Shown here: in pieces, positions 1-11,358 of the stretch | How the letters are laid out: each line of letters opens with the position of its first letter | Numbering within the stretch: position 1 is the stretch's first letter | NCBI GenBank assembly: GCA_001557505.1 | Contig: LSAX01000003.1 | Location: forward strand, 124,001-188,000 | Reading direction: 5' to 3' | Length of the DNA: 64,000 nucleotides | DNA from: Reticulascus tulasneorum | Lineage: Eukaryota > Ascomycota > Sordariomycetes > Glomerellales > Reticulascaceae | Program-made: the position numbers and the translations under genes | The notes under the pieces: model-generated | Seen by the model: only the letters and a program-made list of their open reading frames with translations | Database searches by the model: none | What the model was told of the DNA's origin: nothing

Positions 1-1446
1 AGCCGAGTGCGTCCCTGCGGCAGTAGGACATGGGGTGGAAGTTTTGCAGGATGGTGTTGAAGATGCTGGCGTCTGGCTCCTTTGACTGCAGTACATGGAA
101 GAAGCTGCGGCCGTAGATGTCTCGGGCGTAGACGTCAAAAGGGAGCGAACGGACAGTGTGTAGGAGCCGATACAACGGGGCGTCCTGGCTTGTTAGGCCC
201 GCGAACCACGAGCGGCCAAGGACGTGCAGGAATGTCTGTCCGGCGGTGTTGGAGGCAGCCGGGTCGGGACAGCGGGAGACAATGTCGATGAGGTGCTGCG
301 GGGGGGCGTCGCGGGCGGCGAGGAGATGCAGGATGGTGTTGCCGAAGGGGTCGACGGCGCCGAGATTGATGCCGAATTGGTGGGGCGACTGCAAGATGGA
401 GTGTGCGGCAGGCGAAGGGCCAAGGTGGGAGACCCAATGCTCTTGCGTCACCTCATCTCTCACATGACATAGACAAGCCCTCGTCTCGTGCTCGTGAAGC
501 CCTTCAACGCAGACACCTTGCTCCTCGAGGAGCACGTCCATGTTGAGAAAATCGCCGGGCAGCGGCCGGGTGGTCTCTGTGCTTGGGGGTGCGCTTTCGT
601 CGTACGCCCACGAGCCCCGAGTGGAGCGAGCGGTGCCAGGGCGGCTGTCGGAGACGGGCGAATCGTCGTGTTCGGTATTGACAGGCATAGTGTAGCGCTT
701 AATTACCTTCTTGACGCTTCGCACGAAGTCGACCGAGTATCCCGACAGGGCTTCCTGGAGCGTGTTGGTTGTCATTTCAGTCGAGTTGGTCATGGCGGTT
801 GCCCTTCGCAGGATGGCGGCGGCGAAACTGGGCTGGTCGGGAGGGACAGGGTCGCTAACGCCGGAAAAGGCGACACGGGGTGGCTCAAGATGCGTCATGA
901 CGGTGGGCAGCGGCCGGCTCGCCATATTCCAAGATCCGGGAGCCATACCGGTAGCATCTATGCCCCGTATCTCATACACGTTGGGGCTGCTCCCTACCTC
1001 ATCCTTGATGTCCCGCTGCATGCTGCCACGAGACGCCACGCTCGACGAGACGGATTGGGCGTGCTGGCGGGTGAGGGCGGCCTCTCCGGTTACGTGTCTC
1101 GTCGGCGAATGGCCGAGCTCGTTTAGTCGTCGCTCCATATCGGTTCGCGAGCGCGGGTGAAGCCATCGCGGCTCCTTATCGAGCATGGAATTTAATTTCT
1201 TGTTGGCCGAGTCCTTGCTGCGAAGAAATCAGAGTCAGCACGAGCCAATTGCGGGTTGAATCGCACGACGTACCCAGGGCCATCGTCGGGGTTCGACGCA
1301 TGCAACACGTCCAAGATCTTCCTCAGCGGGAGGGTCGTGTAAACGTAGAGCCTGGTAAGCTTTCGCTGGTCGGATTCGGTCCACAGCGACGGGCGACCAG
1401 TCTGGGTGGCATGGGAGCTGGTGCCCGAGGGCGATGCGGACGACAT
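1..1446 (-). CDS. Ankyrin-repeat protein with N-terminal helical DNA-binding-like domain (3' end outside window)
   Basis: Two exons are visible: 1446-1274 and 1217 running off the left edge. They are joined by a 56-base intron with donor GTACGT, a CTGAC branch and acceptor CAG. The N-terminus (about residues 15-75: SLWTESDQRKLTRLYVYTTL, then GKDSANKKLNSMLDKEPRWL) reads as a compact helical, Clr5-like domain found at the front of some fungal ankyrin proteins; that family label is an inference. A poorly conserved linker follows. From about position 380 downward come ankyrin-type units, for example VDPFGNTILHLLAARD, SNTAGQTFLHVLGRSW and DIYGRSFFHVLQ. Ankyrin repeats bind other proteins, and no catalytic domain is seen in the part present. 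Cellular role unknown. The ATG at 1446 is the first in frame and is followed by a Ser-rich leader. Confidence 0.75.
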
Positions 1447-3674
1447 GGCGTGTCGTGAGGCTCCAGCCAGCCTTGTGTAGTTGGCGGGGTTTGAAGTCAG
1501 AGAATGGGTCGTCGGGATGATTTAAAGGTATAAAGATGAATGTCGCGATCGGACGAGAATGATGGGTAAGACATTGGAGCACGTAAACTAGTATTTAAAG
1601 CGTGGCATGTTGAGGAAGAGCGGATGGTGAATTTGGTTTGGTGGATGGATCAGGACGGCGGCTGCTGGGATGGGGAGAGCGAGAGAGGTACGAGAAGGGG
1701 GGGTTTGAGCGTGCCCAGACCATGGATTTGTACCATTGGGGGGGGGTGGGAGGTGGGAGGTGGGAGGGGATGCAGCGCTTCTTGTTCTCGATGAGCGGCG
1801 AACGTCCCGTCGAGCTGGACACCAAAGTTCAAGGCTAGGCTAGGCTAGGGTCCCTGATGACTGAAGACCAAGGCCAAGGACGGGACCACATCCCACATCC
1901 ATCCCACCACAGAACGATGCCGGGGAAGCACGCACGGGGCAGAGTCTGGGACAGACAGAGACAGTGACGGAGACAGAGACAAGACAGGGGTCGTTGCACA
2001 GCAGTTGAAGAGCTAGCCCAAGTACGTAGTGACTTACTCCGTAGCGGGAGGACAGGGAGGGATCGCCAATCATGGCGATGTGGATTAATGCTTGACCAGC
2101 GATGGCGGATGGTGCCTTTGACTTCGGGCTGCGACTGGGACGGAGGGAGATGCCCCCCTTCCCCCCCCTTGGGCCAGCTGCGCCTTGCATTCATTCACAG
2201 CTTGCTAACCCGGAAGTGGTCATGACCCTACCTACCTAATAAGTTATACTACGTAGCATAGGGAGTAGAAGGGGCCCAAGGTGTAGGTGTTCCGGCCGAA
2301 AGAGACGGGTTTTCCAGGCGTCGGACTCAGTGCCTGATTGAAAGAGATAGGGGAGAGAATGCCTTGCAATCTCGCGCATTCCGAGGCTCAATGTCAGATG
2401 TCCAGAATGACAGTTCGACCAGATCTCGACGTGGGTCGAAATGCCTGATGTGGTCGTCGTCTCGTGCTGCTCCGAATTGAGAGCCTGTGGTTGGCCTCAA
2501 CCGTGGCAGTGGGTGGGTGGGTGGGTGGGGGAGGGTATATTTGCATATGTCGATGCCTCGGCCGCGAAAGGTGAACACACACATACGCAGACCACTCAAC
2601 TCGAATGACTTCATTCCGCACGCGAAAAGATGCAGAGACAGCACACCGCAATGACGATGATTCGTATTGGATAGATGATGATGCAAACAAAACAAAGACT
2701 CGAGCTGTGTGTGGTGCAGCAACTGGCAACTGTGTACGTACTTACGGGGGTGTGGGTGTTTGCGCAGTGGGAGGAAACCCGCATGAAGCCAACCAGGCAG
2801 GGAGGGGAGAGCGTCGAGCACAGCCACGGTTTGGTAAAGAAAATAAGGCAAAACGACCATGCTCTGCCTCTGCCTCTCTGCCCCTGCCTCTGGTCCGCCC
2901 AAATCACACACACACCACACTGGTCACTGCTGTAACTGCGAATGAGCCTGGCCTGGCCAAAACGCCGCAAGGCTAGCGATGAGGGAGGAGAGGCGGTCCA
3001 GCCGTCCGGCCAGAGGGGCAATGAAGTCAGTCACACGCAGGACGAATTGGGAGATTCTGAGCAAAAAGAAGAAGCATAATAACCAAACTTACTACGTATG
3101 TACGAAAGGTCCAGAGTTAACAGGAGGTAGATATGAAATAGGCACGTACATCGCGGACGACATGACTCACATCGGTCATCATCACCATCACCCTCCTTCC
3201 ACCTAATTACTACGTAGTAGGTACTCTTATGGAATGGAAAAACGAAAGCCATTCTAGTCCGCGCACCCGTGCAGCCTCTTGGGTTGTGTGTGTCTGTCCC
3301 GTCGGCCGGGAGTGTCGCATGGAGATTGGATTGGATTGGATTGCTGATTGAAACATTTTCCACTTTGCCCAACCGGCTGGGCTGCAGCTGCCCAGCCAGC
3401 CAGCCCCCACTGCAGTTGCGGGTGCTGTGCATGTAATAAGTTACCTTAGGCCACTAAATAAATTACCAACCTTGATGATGCTCAAAAGGCAGCTTGGAAC
3501 CTTGAACTAATTAGCCCTATAACACCCCCCGCTATTCGCCTCCGTAGGAGATAAGCTTTCAGGGCCTAACTAATCGCTGCTAAGGTGTGGAGTTCACCTA
3601 TCGCCGGCCTGTGACAGCGCGGGCACAGCGACCAATTCCAGCGCTGAGCGTGTTCGAAATCATCCATGAAGGTT

Positions 3675-3693
3675 CCCCCCCCCCCCCCCCCCC
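3675..3693. repeat. Poly-C tract (19 C)
   Basis: An uninterrupted run of 19 cytosines in non-coding DNA. Homopolymers of this length are prone to slippage and to sequencing-length error, so the exact count is uncertain. Confidence 0.9.
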
Positions 3694-4044
3694 GGTCATA
3701 ATGGGGATCTATGTATGCCGATCTCAAGGTGCAGGCTCTATATCACAACTGGATGTTTTATACCTATTATCAAATAAACAAAGTACGAACACAGGAACAA
3801 GGTCCTATTGGCGACCTGTGGAATCGAGTCTTGCGTCAACTTCGGTGGGAAACCCTTTTTTGGCGCAGACGGACGCACGCAAGCACGCACGCACGCACGG
3901 TGAGCAGAAGTAGCCCGGTTCGGTGAAGACACCACCATCTCTTGCAACAATTGAATTGTATTCCTTCTTCGTTTTCTGTTTCGCTGCTTTATTAGAACCA
4001 AGACATCACGGCATGCCAAGTCCGAGGTTTTCACAGCTTGGCAT

Positions 4045-4066
4045 CCCCCCCCCCCCCCCCCCCCCC
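4045..4066. repeat. Poly-C tract (22 C)
   Basis: An uninterrupted run of 22 cytosines, followed by a second run of 11 C at 4103-4113. The G-rich complement could form a quadruplex-like structure, but with single homopolymers that is speculative. Confidence 0.9.
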
Positions 4067-4326
4067 AAGCTGGCCGCAATGCTGTGCTAGCGCCCACTCG
4101 CGCCCCCCCCCCCAACAATGCGGCCTCCGCCTCCGCCACAATCGCACCGGCAGCATTACTTGACGTCGAAGTGACAAGCCAGCTTGTCTTGGAGCTAATT
4201 ATTAACTATGTACGGACGTATGTACATACGTAGTTTCGAGACTTCGTTCCACAAACCATCTCCTCCTCCCCTTTCGCTCCCTGTCGCCCATCAATCCAGC
4301 CATCCAGCCATCCGTCCATCCTCCCC

Positions 4327-4349
4327 CATCCATCCATCCATCCATCCAT
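4327..4349. repeat. CATC tetranucleotide microsatellite
   Basis: Almost six tandem CATC units, preceded from about 4288 by diverged CATCCAGC units. Non-coding. Confidence 0.85.
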
Positions 4350-5404
4350 GCTTCCCACCCTGTAGCCGCCATCGCCCTACCGGCTCTTTTGGCCCGATCC
4401 TCGCTTGCGAACTCCCATCCATCCACTGGCCTGGGTTTCCGGACATATCACCCTGGGGCGATGGAATGCTGTCAAGGCGTTCGCTGGCGCGTGCTTGGCT
4501 TGGGGGGACTGGCTGGGAAGCATCAACTCCCCTCCTCCTCGACCTCACTCATTCTTCTTCCCGGTCGGCCACACATCTCTCCCCACCGAACACCCTACGG
4601 TACGTGGGTACCTACAGATGATCAGCCATCCCGTCGCCCTATTCCCTGCGATTTGGCACCTGTTTCACGTTGAAGCGATCGGGACTAGAACACGAGGGCG
4701 AAGCCAAGAATAAACACCCTCTCGCCCATCATCGTATAGTGCGGCATTGGATTGGTTTGTCTTTTTCCAGTTCGTCTCATTGAATTTGATTTTGCTTTTT
4801 ATTGTTTTCTTAGTTTAGCTCCGTGGCTCCTCCACAGCTTACCTGCATACCTACGTAACTACCCAAGGGTAGGTAGCCAGGTAATTAGTCATATTCTCCT
4901 TTCTGGTGCGAATGCTTCCAGGCACGTCCCGATCTGTCTCCGTCCCTGATCACACACATCCTGTCCCATCCAATGCCGGGTCAGCTGCGGACACACATCA
5001 ATCGGCCGGCCCCCTGTCCCTGACAGCGCGAGCTTGGCTGTTTTTCAACTTTGGAATTTCTAATTCGATTTCCACCCTCATCCTCACCGTAATTATTGTC
5101 TTCTCTTTTCGCCTTTTCTGACACGCTGCATCTCACAGGGTGCTTCGTTCGGTATCCGGGACGTGGCCAGAATGTCTCTTTTTCTATTTACATTCGTTCC
5201 ACCGAAGAATGACTCCTCTCGACTCGTTCTGGTCCCTTCTCGTAGAGTATAAAGCATCGCTCGGGTCGATGCTATCATGACAAGATGACCCTTCTTCACC
5301 TTCCTCACCACGACCTCTTCCAAGGTACTCCCATAGCAGAATCTCAGTGAGATCATACTTTATCTTCGCCAACTCGAGCATCCCGTCCCATCATCTGTTT
5401 CAAG

Positions 5405-5704
5405 ATGGCTGAAGGAAACTCCAAACGATCCTCTGCCAAGTAAGTCCAGCATGTTTCAATCTTCATCTCTGCCCACCAGCTAACCTCGCCCAGGTCGTCC
5501 AAGTCGGGGTCCAGCTCCTCCACCGCAGGGCAGAAGCGAGACACCCTTGCCGGCCAGACCTCACTGACGTCTTTCGTCACTTCGCAAGACTCGATGGAGG
5601 AATTCTGGACGACGGGAAAGCAGGCGGGCAAGTCGTACATGTCCATGGCGGGCAAGATGGCCGAATGGGACACCAACTGGAAGCGTGCGGGTCGGAACCG
5701 GTGA
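5405..5704 (+). CDS. Small Ser-rich hypothetical protein, 81 aa
   Basis: Two exons, 5405-5439 and 5494-5704, are joined by a 54-base intron with donor GTAAGT and acceptor CCCAG; splicing keeps the frame and gives 81 residues. The N-terminus is Ser/Lys-rich (MAEGNSKRSSAK, then SSKSGSSSS). The second half is a denser block (TSLTSFVTSQDSMEEFWTTG to WDTNWKRAGRNR) with three Trp and a basic tail, and no signal peptide or membrane helix. I do not recognise the family. The good splice site, the ATG after a pyrimidine-rich leader and the compact C-terminal block argue that it is real. Its stop lies about 140 bases before the 3' end of the convergent ankyrin-like gene. Confidence 0.6.
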
Positions 5705-5845
5705 CGCATTCGAGGACTCTCTGGAGACGCCAGGTGCTTGTTCTGGTGTTGGTGTATTCTTCGTGTTCGAATAGTCTTCCGGTCCCTACAACTTGGCATC
5801 AAAAACGCGCATCCTTTTCTAAGCTCCATCGCATCTTGCAGTGAA

Positions 5846-8800
5846 TCAAGCTATCTCATCCATCTTCTTCATGTAGTAGTCGAAATCGCACTTCACCCTC
5901 CTGGCAGAGTCATCGGACGTAGATCTTTCTTCGGGCCCGAAGACGACACCAATTCTCTCCATGTCCCTCCTCTGCCCGTCGCACATGGGCTCGGAGTCCA
6001 TCTCTTGGAGAACTTCCTCCATTCTTGGAAGCCAACGATCACGGATGAAATCCGGCAGCGCCAAGTCGGTGTCGTCGAGTTGCACATGGAATTCCGCAAG
6101 TAAATCAGCAAGCTTGCCAGTCAAGAAACTGTCTTCCTCCCGAATCTCCTGTAATTCTTCCTCGTCGTAACAGTCGACTGGGTACAAGGGTTCCTCGCAG
6201 CACGTGTGCTGCAGATCCAGGGCCTGAAATGTGAGGAACCGCAAAACGAGCCGAGTCACGTATGATCTATGCCAAAAGCTTGGCGGGATCCATGCAGCTA
6301 AGAAACGGGAGACATTTCCGTTGGCAGTCCATTTCTGCAATCTATCCAATAGCCCCTCGGATGGATAGGAGGCAAATCGCACTGCCTCGAACCAGGAACC
6401 TCTTAGCAGATTCGTAAGAGGAGTGCAGCCGCCTGGGCCGCATTCACATTCGCAAGCATCTGGCTTGTTTGAAGTGATGACCTGTCCCAAGAGTCTATGA
6501 AATGTTGTCAGACGAGGCTTGTCGAGAAGATTGCCATCGCAGTCCACATGCCGTCCAAGATTCCAAGCTACTATATGTGCCACTGCCGCGCCTTCAGCCC
6601 ACCCAGAACTCTCAGCTAGGATGTTAGCATCGTTCTCGATCAGCCAAAGACCGTAGTCCAAGTGTCGATTTGATTCGAAAGTGACCCTTGATAGGGGAGT
6701 TTGCTGTATCATGTAGATAGAAGTCATGTGGTTGATACCACGGAACCCGAGCCCAAAGGCATAATCTGCAGTGGGTGAATCATGGATCGTGTGGTAGATA
6801 GAACAATAGGCGAATCGGTCTTTACACTTCGCTGATCTGATTTGCAGATAAGTCGGGACAGCGACACTGTGAGCATCGAGCAAGTCAAGGACGGACTGAG
6901 CCTGACAGTCTAGTGCCTCAATGTCCAAAAGACCCAGTTCATGGACAAGATCGACTGGCAGACGCAAGATGGCTAGGCTCTTGAGTTCATTTCTCCGGCA
7001 CTTGATGGCGTCAAGGATCAGACTGCTCCCACTAGGCGACGCCGCCCGTAGGCAAATGTCGATTACTTCCATCACCAGGGGGCATTTGGCTTGGCTTTGC
7101 AAGAGAATCTCCAGGTTCTCGCAGCACCCGCAGTCTCCGCAGTAGTCGCAGACGTCTTGTTCCAATTTTGACATGCAGTGAAGTCCACTAAAAGTGGACG
7201 CTTGCCATAACATTGAATCGAACAGACTCCACCCTTTCCTATATGTACTTTCTTCTCTCAGCATCTCCGGGCATGCCCTTATCAACAAGCGAAGTCCATC
7301 GGGCCAGGAATATGCGGCCAAATCAAAGGGCGTGTGGCCGAGAGGACTCTTTTCATATAGGGTGGCAGGATAATCGCGGAGCAGCCTCGTCGTTTTTGCC
7401 ATATCTTTCAGCATGATCGCTTGGCTTAACGACCCAAACCCTACAACTGTCCCGAGATCGATGCGTTAGCCTTTAGTTCAAGCCCTTTCGAAGCAGTTTG
7501 ATATAGCAACCTTCTACGAAGGCCTTTGAGATGGTCAACGGCACTAGCATATTGAGGCTAAAGCGACCCCGGAAAGCCATCGGAATATCACAGCCAACTG
7601 AATAGAACCAATCTATCAACTCGGCCTGTCTTTCGCTACCCAAATTAGAATGGTAAGTAATCCCATGCAATGGAGTCCTGTTTTTCCTCGTATTAGCACG
7701 ATGATTTCGGAGGGGCTAGGTGCGGATTGAGGACATACTCTCCGCAGTTGGTTAAGACATTCGGCGGGACCCCAAATTCGTAGAGACTCTTCATGATACG
7801 TGACAGCTTCTTGAAACACGAGCCACGGAGATCGTCGTTATTGCTCAGTGCTACGACCATCGAATGCAAAACTGTCCATCCGGCTTGGTCCACATCTGTT
7901 GGCAAGGCTTTCTTCTCAACATACAAGTTCCTCAACTTCACCACGAACGCCTCAAACAGACGCAAACGCTCCCCTTCCGTGAGGAAAATGCGCCGCACTA
8001 TAATGAAATTGGCAAGGCGAAATACTGGAGAAGTCCTGGCATCGACGGTCCGCCAATATCTAAGACCAGGACCAATGGTTATCCCTCCCGAGTCCATGGT
8101 AAGTGTCATGGTCAAAGCTGCAGACAAAATGCGACTCAGTCCATGATACGACAGTTGTAGACACCTCCGTCTCCTTGTTGGGTTGAATACGGCAAATGGG
8201 CAGTCTGGAACGTGGCGGCTGATCTCCTCAACCTCTTCAGACAGTGACGCTGCGAGGCGCGGCCAAGAACGGAAATTGTATCGGCGAGAGCGACTCTCGT
8301 AGCACTGGCACGCCGGTAGGCGTGATCGTGGGTTAGTAAAGTCGCTCCTAATCGTAGTCGAGGCAGATGGTGTTGCGGCCACTTCCATCAATAGTGGCTG
8401 CTCCCGAAAAGAACGCGGGTTACGAAGAACCTGCAGGGTGCCAGTCAAAACTGCTGTCTCCTATGGAGTCAGATTTAGTCCCCAATTTGCACAACGGCCG
8501 GCAGGTACCATACCAACTCTCGTGCGGAAGACCGTTGCTCCCTAACAGATATATTAATATTATGCAGAAGAGCTTCCATTCTTGCCATCTGATCTTGGGA
8601 ATTTGTCCAGCGGCTTTCATTCTTGGTGACAAAAGTTGTCACTTCGGACCTCGTAGACGACAATTCTTGGTGAATCATCGTCGACAACGTTTTCACCTCG
8701 GCGATCTCTTTAGTCATGGTGGATGTTGCATCTCTAACACTAGCGTTAGCCCCATGTTAGTATCGAGTATCTTCGCTTCTTACAGTCCCAGGCCTTGCAT

Positions 8801-9223
8801 AGCAGTCAAGAGCGTGGTATTGAGGCTTCCGAGTCGTACCTCGACGCGACTCAATTTGCTCCGCTGAAAGGGATAACGGAGGTTCTTGAACTGGCCTTGT
8901 ATCTTTTCTTTCAGGCCGTCGTCTGGAGTAGCTCCCGATCGCAGCTCGTGCACGAGCTGATCGAGCAGCGCCATCTCTGCTTCGCATGCTTTCATCGATC
9001 TTTTGACGGTGTCTGTAACTGCTTGACTGACTGGAAGCCTTGTCAAGATGGATTGAATAGCGGCGAAACTATCTCGGAGAACAGCCAGTTGGCGAATTGC
9101 CGACGCGATATCCTCTGCTCTGCATTTCAGGCCGTCAAAGTAGTCGGCAAGGCTGGTGCACAACTTCAGCCCTACCGCTGCAATCCCGAGGATCGAGGCA
9201 ACCGAAGATAGTGGATCAGCCAT
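5846..9223 (-). CDS. Fungal STAND-type N-domain / coiled-coil / ankyrin-like protein, about 1051 aa
   Basis: Five exons: 9223-8784, 8739-8514, 8460-7739, 7677-7511 and 7446-5846. The first three introns have GTAAGA, GTATGG and GTATGT donors and keep the frame. The fourth (7510-7447) needs a weak GTTGCT donor and is the least certain. The N-terminus (MADPLSSVASILGIAAVGLK, residues 1-140) matches the hydrophobic helical N-terminal domain of fungal NLR-like and PigL_N proteins (MADPL, SVxSILGIA, LxxxxxDYxDG). A coiled-coil-like stretch (TKEIAEVKTLSTMIHQEL) follows. The rest has ankyrin-like units (DQAGWTVLHSMV, NCGETPLHGITYH, SPLGHTPFDLAAYS) with a degenerate C-terminal half. No P-loop or NACHT/NB-ARC motif is visible between the two ends, so this looks like an NLR-like sensor or scaffold without its NTPase. 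Function is inferred only. Confidence 0.75.
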
Positions 9224-9944
9224 CCCGCCAAATAGGTCATCCTACGTTTATGAGATTGCGACCAAGAAGAGAAGAGAGACACTAGTCATGATATGGAGAA
9301 GGGAGGGTAAGAAAAGAATGAGGATGCCAAAAAGAATATGGGTGTGGGAGACCGAGCGGGGGCTGTGTGCATATATGCATCTGATTCGAGAAAGCCTTAC
9401 TGACACACCATCCCGTCAATCGCAGCCGAAATGAAGTAGCAAGGCGCTTTTTAGCAAGGGTCGACAAATATGGCAGCTGTATAGCAACATACACGACTTG
9501 TTTTAGCCATCAACTCGACTCTAGAAGCTGACCTGCTGTGGTTAAAGACTGGATCACATACTACAAGTTTACTAAACGACCCTACTAATGGATAGTTGAG
9601 ACTACTTCCGCCGTGTCTATGGAGAGTTCGCCGACATCCGGTCACAGAACTGGCAGATACGACTCTTCATAGGCGAAACCATGTCGCCGTACTATTTATC
9701 TAGGGTTAGGGAACAAGTCGCTCGATACGGGATATCGAAATAGAGTCATAGCTCTTCGTATGATGGCACTCTTATTGCGCCTTCAAGGCTAGGCGGTTAA
9801 CTGAGCCCGCCAAACTCGGTTGCTTGCAGATGTAATCGCGGCCTACATGCTAGCTGGACTTTAATTTCTTCGAGTCCAAACATATAATGTATTCGTTGTC
9901 TGGTTCGAGGTCGACCGCTTCGGGGATGCAGAGGACGAACTCAC
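9224..9944. other. Intergenic region, no gene seen
   Basis: About 720 bases between the start of the STAND-like gene and the 3' end of the SET gene. I see no supported open frame or RNA gene. It should contain the promoter of the STAND-like gene. Confidence 0.5.
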
Positions 9945-11358
9945 TCATCCATCCCGGCTGCGCATCGACATCGCCTTCTTCTCTAAGGCTCTCATATATG
10001 CGATGCAACTGCCGACACTCTCGTGATCAAAGCCCCTATACAGAAGCAAGTTACCTAGCGCTAGGCCAGCATATCTTGTCGCGCTCTCCAGGTCGTTCTT
10101 CACTTCGTAAACCCTTGCCATTAACTCAAAGTTCTCTCCCATTTGGGGAAACAGACTCTCGAGCTCCATGAGCTTCAACAATTCGTCAAGCGTATTTATG
10201 AGATCTTCTGCGTCATTTTCCAGCTCACGGGACACCTTACGGAGGTGTGCAATCCTCACTCTCCGCACGTCGGAGGAAGCGAGACGCTCAGGAGACGTGC
10301 AGAGATCGCATGTGCACTCGAAGCCCCATGACCGGAGAGACTTGGCCCTGGCCTCATGAGTCATCCCAAGGCGGGTATCTTGATCATTGTGAGCAGAAGT
10401 AGTCAAAATGCAGTGTTTTCTTACAACTGATGGTAATCTCCTCGCCGGGTTTTATGTCGCGGTGGGCCACCACCTCCATCGTCAACGACCGCTGCGAAAA
10501 GCGCCAGAAAACACTATCCACTTAGTCGAGGCCGCAATGCGGGTATATCACACCTACTTTGGGCTACATGCGTGGTTTATTCTCTGCGTTTGTGAGTAGC
10601 AGAAGGTCAAAAGCCATGGGGATACGTATCGAGAATTGCGGAAAGAGCCCCATGTGCCGCGTCTCCGCAATGTCGACGGCGCAGATATTCGTCCTCAATG
10701 CATCCTCAAGTCCCCTGCCACCAGTACTTCTGGCCAAATTCATCACTAGGGACGGATCCGGGAGCTGCCCGACTGCTTGGTGGAGGAGCTGGCGACCCTG
10801 ATCTGGAGATAAAGTCTCGGGAAATGCTAGGTCAGCAATAATGACGGGGAAATCCACCATAAGTAGCTCATGACGGGCAATTTCTCGCCTGGCAACAATA
10901 CCGCTTCCCTTTCCAGGAATCTCTTTGACCTCACATGACGGGCCATCTTTGTTCTCAACGGCACCGGGACCGGATGCTTCGGTGACCGAATCCCACGAAA
11001 CGGGCCGATCTTTTACTCCCTCGGCAACGCTGGCTGCAGTTTCCGGTGTCATAATAACGCTGAGCCCACGTCCTCCACGAAAGTTGGCAGATGTGAAGAC
11101 ACAGTATATGGATTCTGGCATTGCTTCGGAATAAAAGCAGCGGGGCTGGTATGTCCAGGGACCCCATGGGCCGGATCTATTTTCATCGTCAAAGACCAGC
11201 TCACAGGCAGCGTGGCGAGGCTGCAATCGTCCCGAGGGACTCCAGCGGCATTGTTCGTAGCTTTTTATTTCTGAAGCGCTTGACAGGGGGGCGGGGGTTG
11301 GGATCGTGAGAATGATAATCCAGAGACGGGATGAACATCCTGGAATGTGTCGTCTCAT
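9945..11358 (-). CDS. Secreted-type SET-domain protein with defective first splice donor
   Basis: Exons are inferred as 11358-10630, 10583-10558, 10513-10425 and 10378-9945, giving 425 aa if all introns are removed. Introns two and three have GTAGGT and GTAAGA donors and preserve the frame. Residues 1-28 look like a signal peptide or anchor (RLWIIILTIP core). The family motif YCVFTSANFRGGRGLS is at about 85-100 and the SET core begins at IPGKGSGIVARREI (147-160). The SET signature RINHACSPN spans the tiny second exon, then EVVAHRDIKPGEEITISY and post-SET CTCDLC. SET domains transfer methyl groups from SAM to lysine, but the substrate of this fungal subfamily is unknown. The reading frame can only be joined if intron one is 10629-10584, which begins AT (ATACGT) rather than GT. 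The canonical GT four bases downstream leaves a frameshift. The gene may be damaged or use a rare AT-AG intron. Confidence 0.7.

Larger units (their letters stand above)
1447..5404. other. Intergenic region with low-complexity tracts
   Basis: About 4 kb with no convincing gene. Open frames on both strands are short and rich in Pro, Ser, His and Arg, with no recognisable domain. The stretch contains GGGT repeats near 2511-2530, two long poly-C runs, a CATC microsatellite and several TACGTA motifs. It probably holds the promoter and leader of the minus-strand ankyrin gene and of the small plus-strand gene at 5405. Confidence 0.6.

Noticed and set aside
3675..4066. Poly-C tracts as telomere-like or quadruplex elements
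   Set aside because: They are plain homopolymers without the TTAGGG-type units of fungal telomeres, and their length may be a sequencing artefact.
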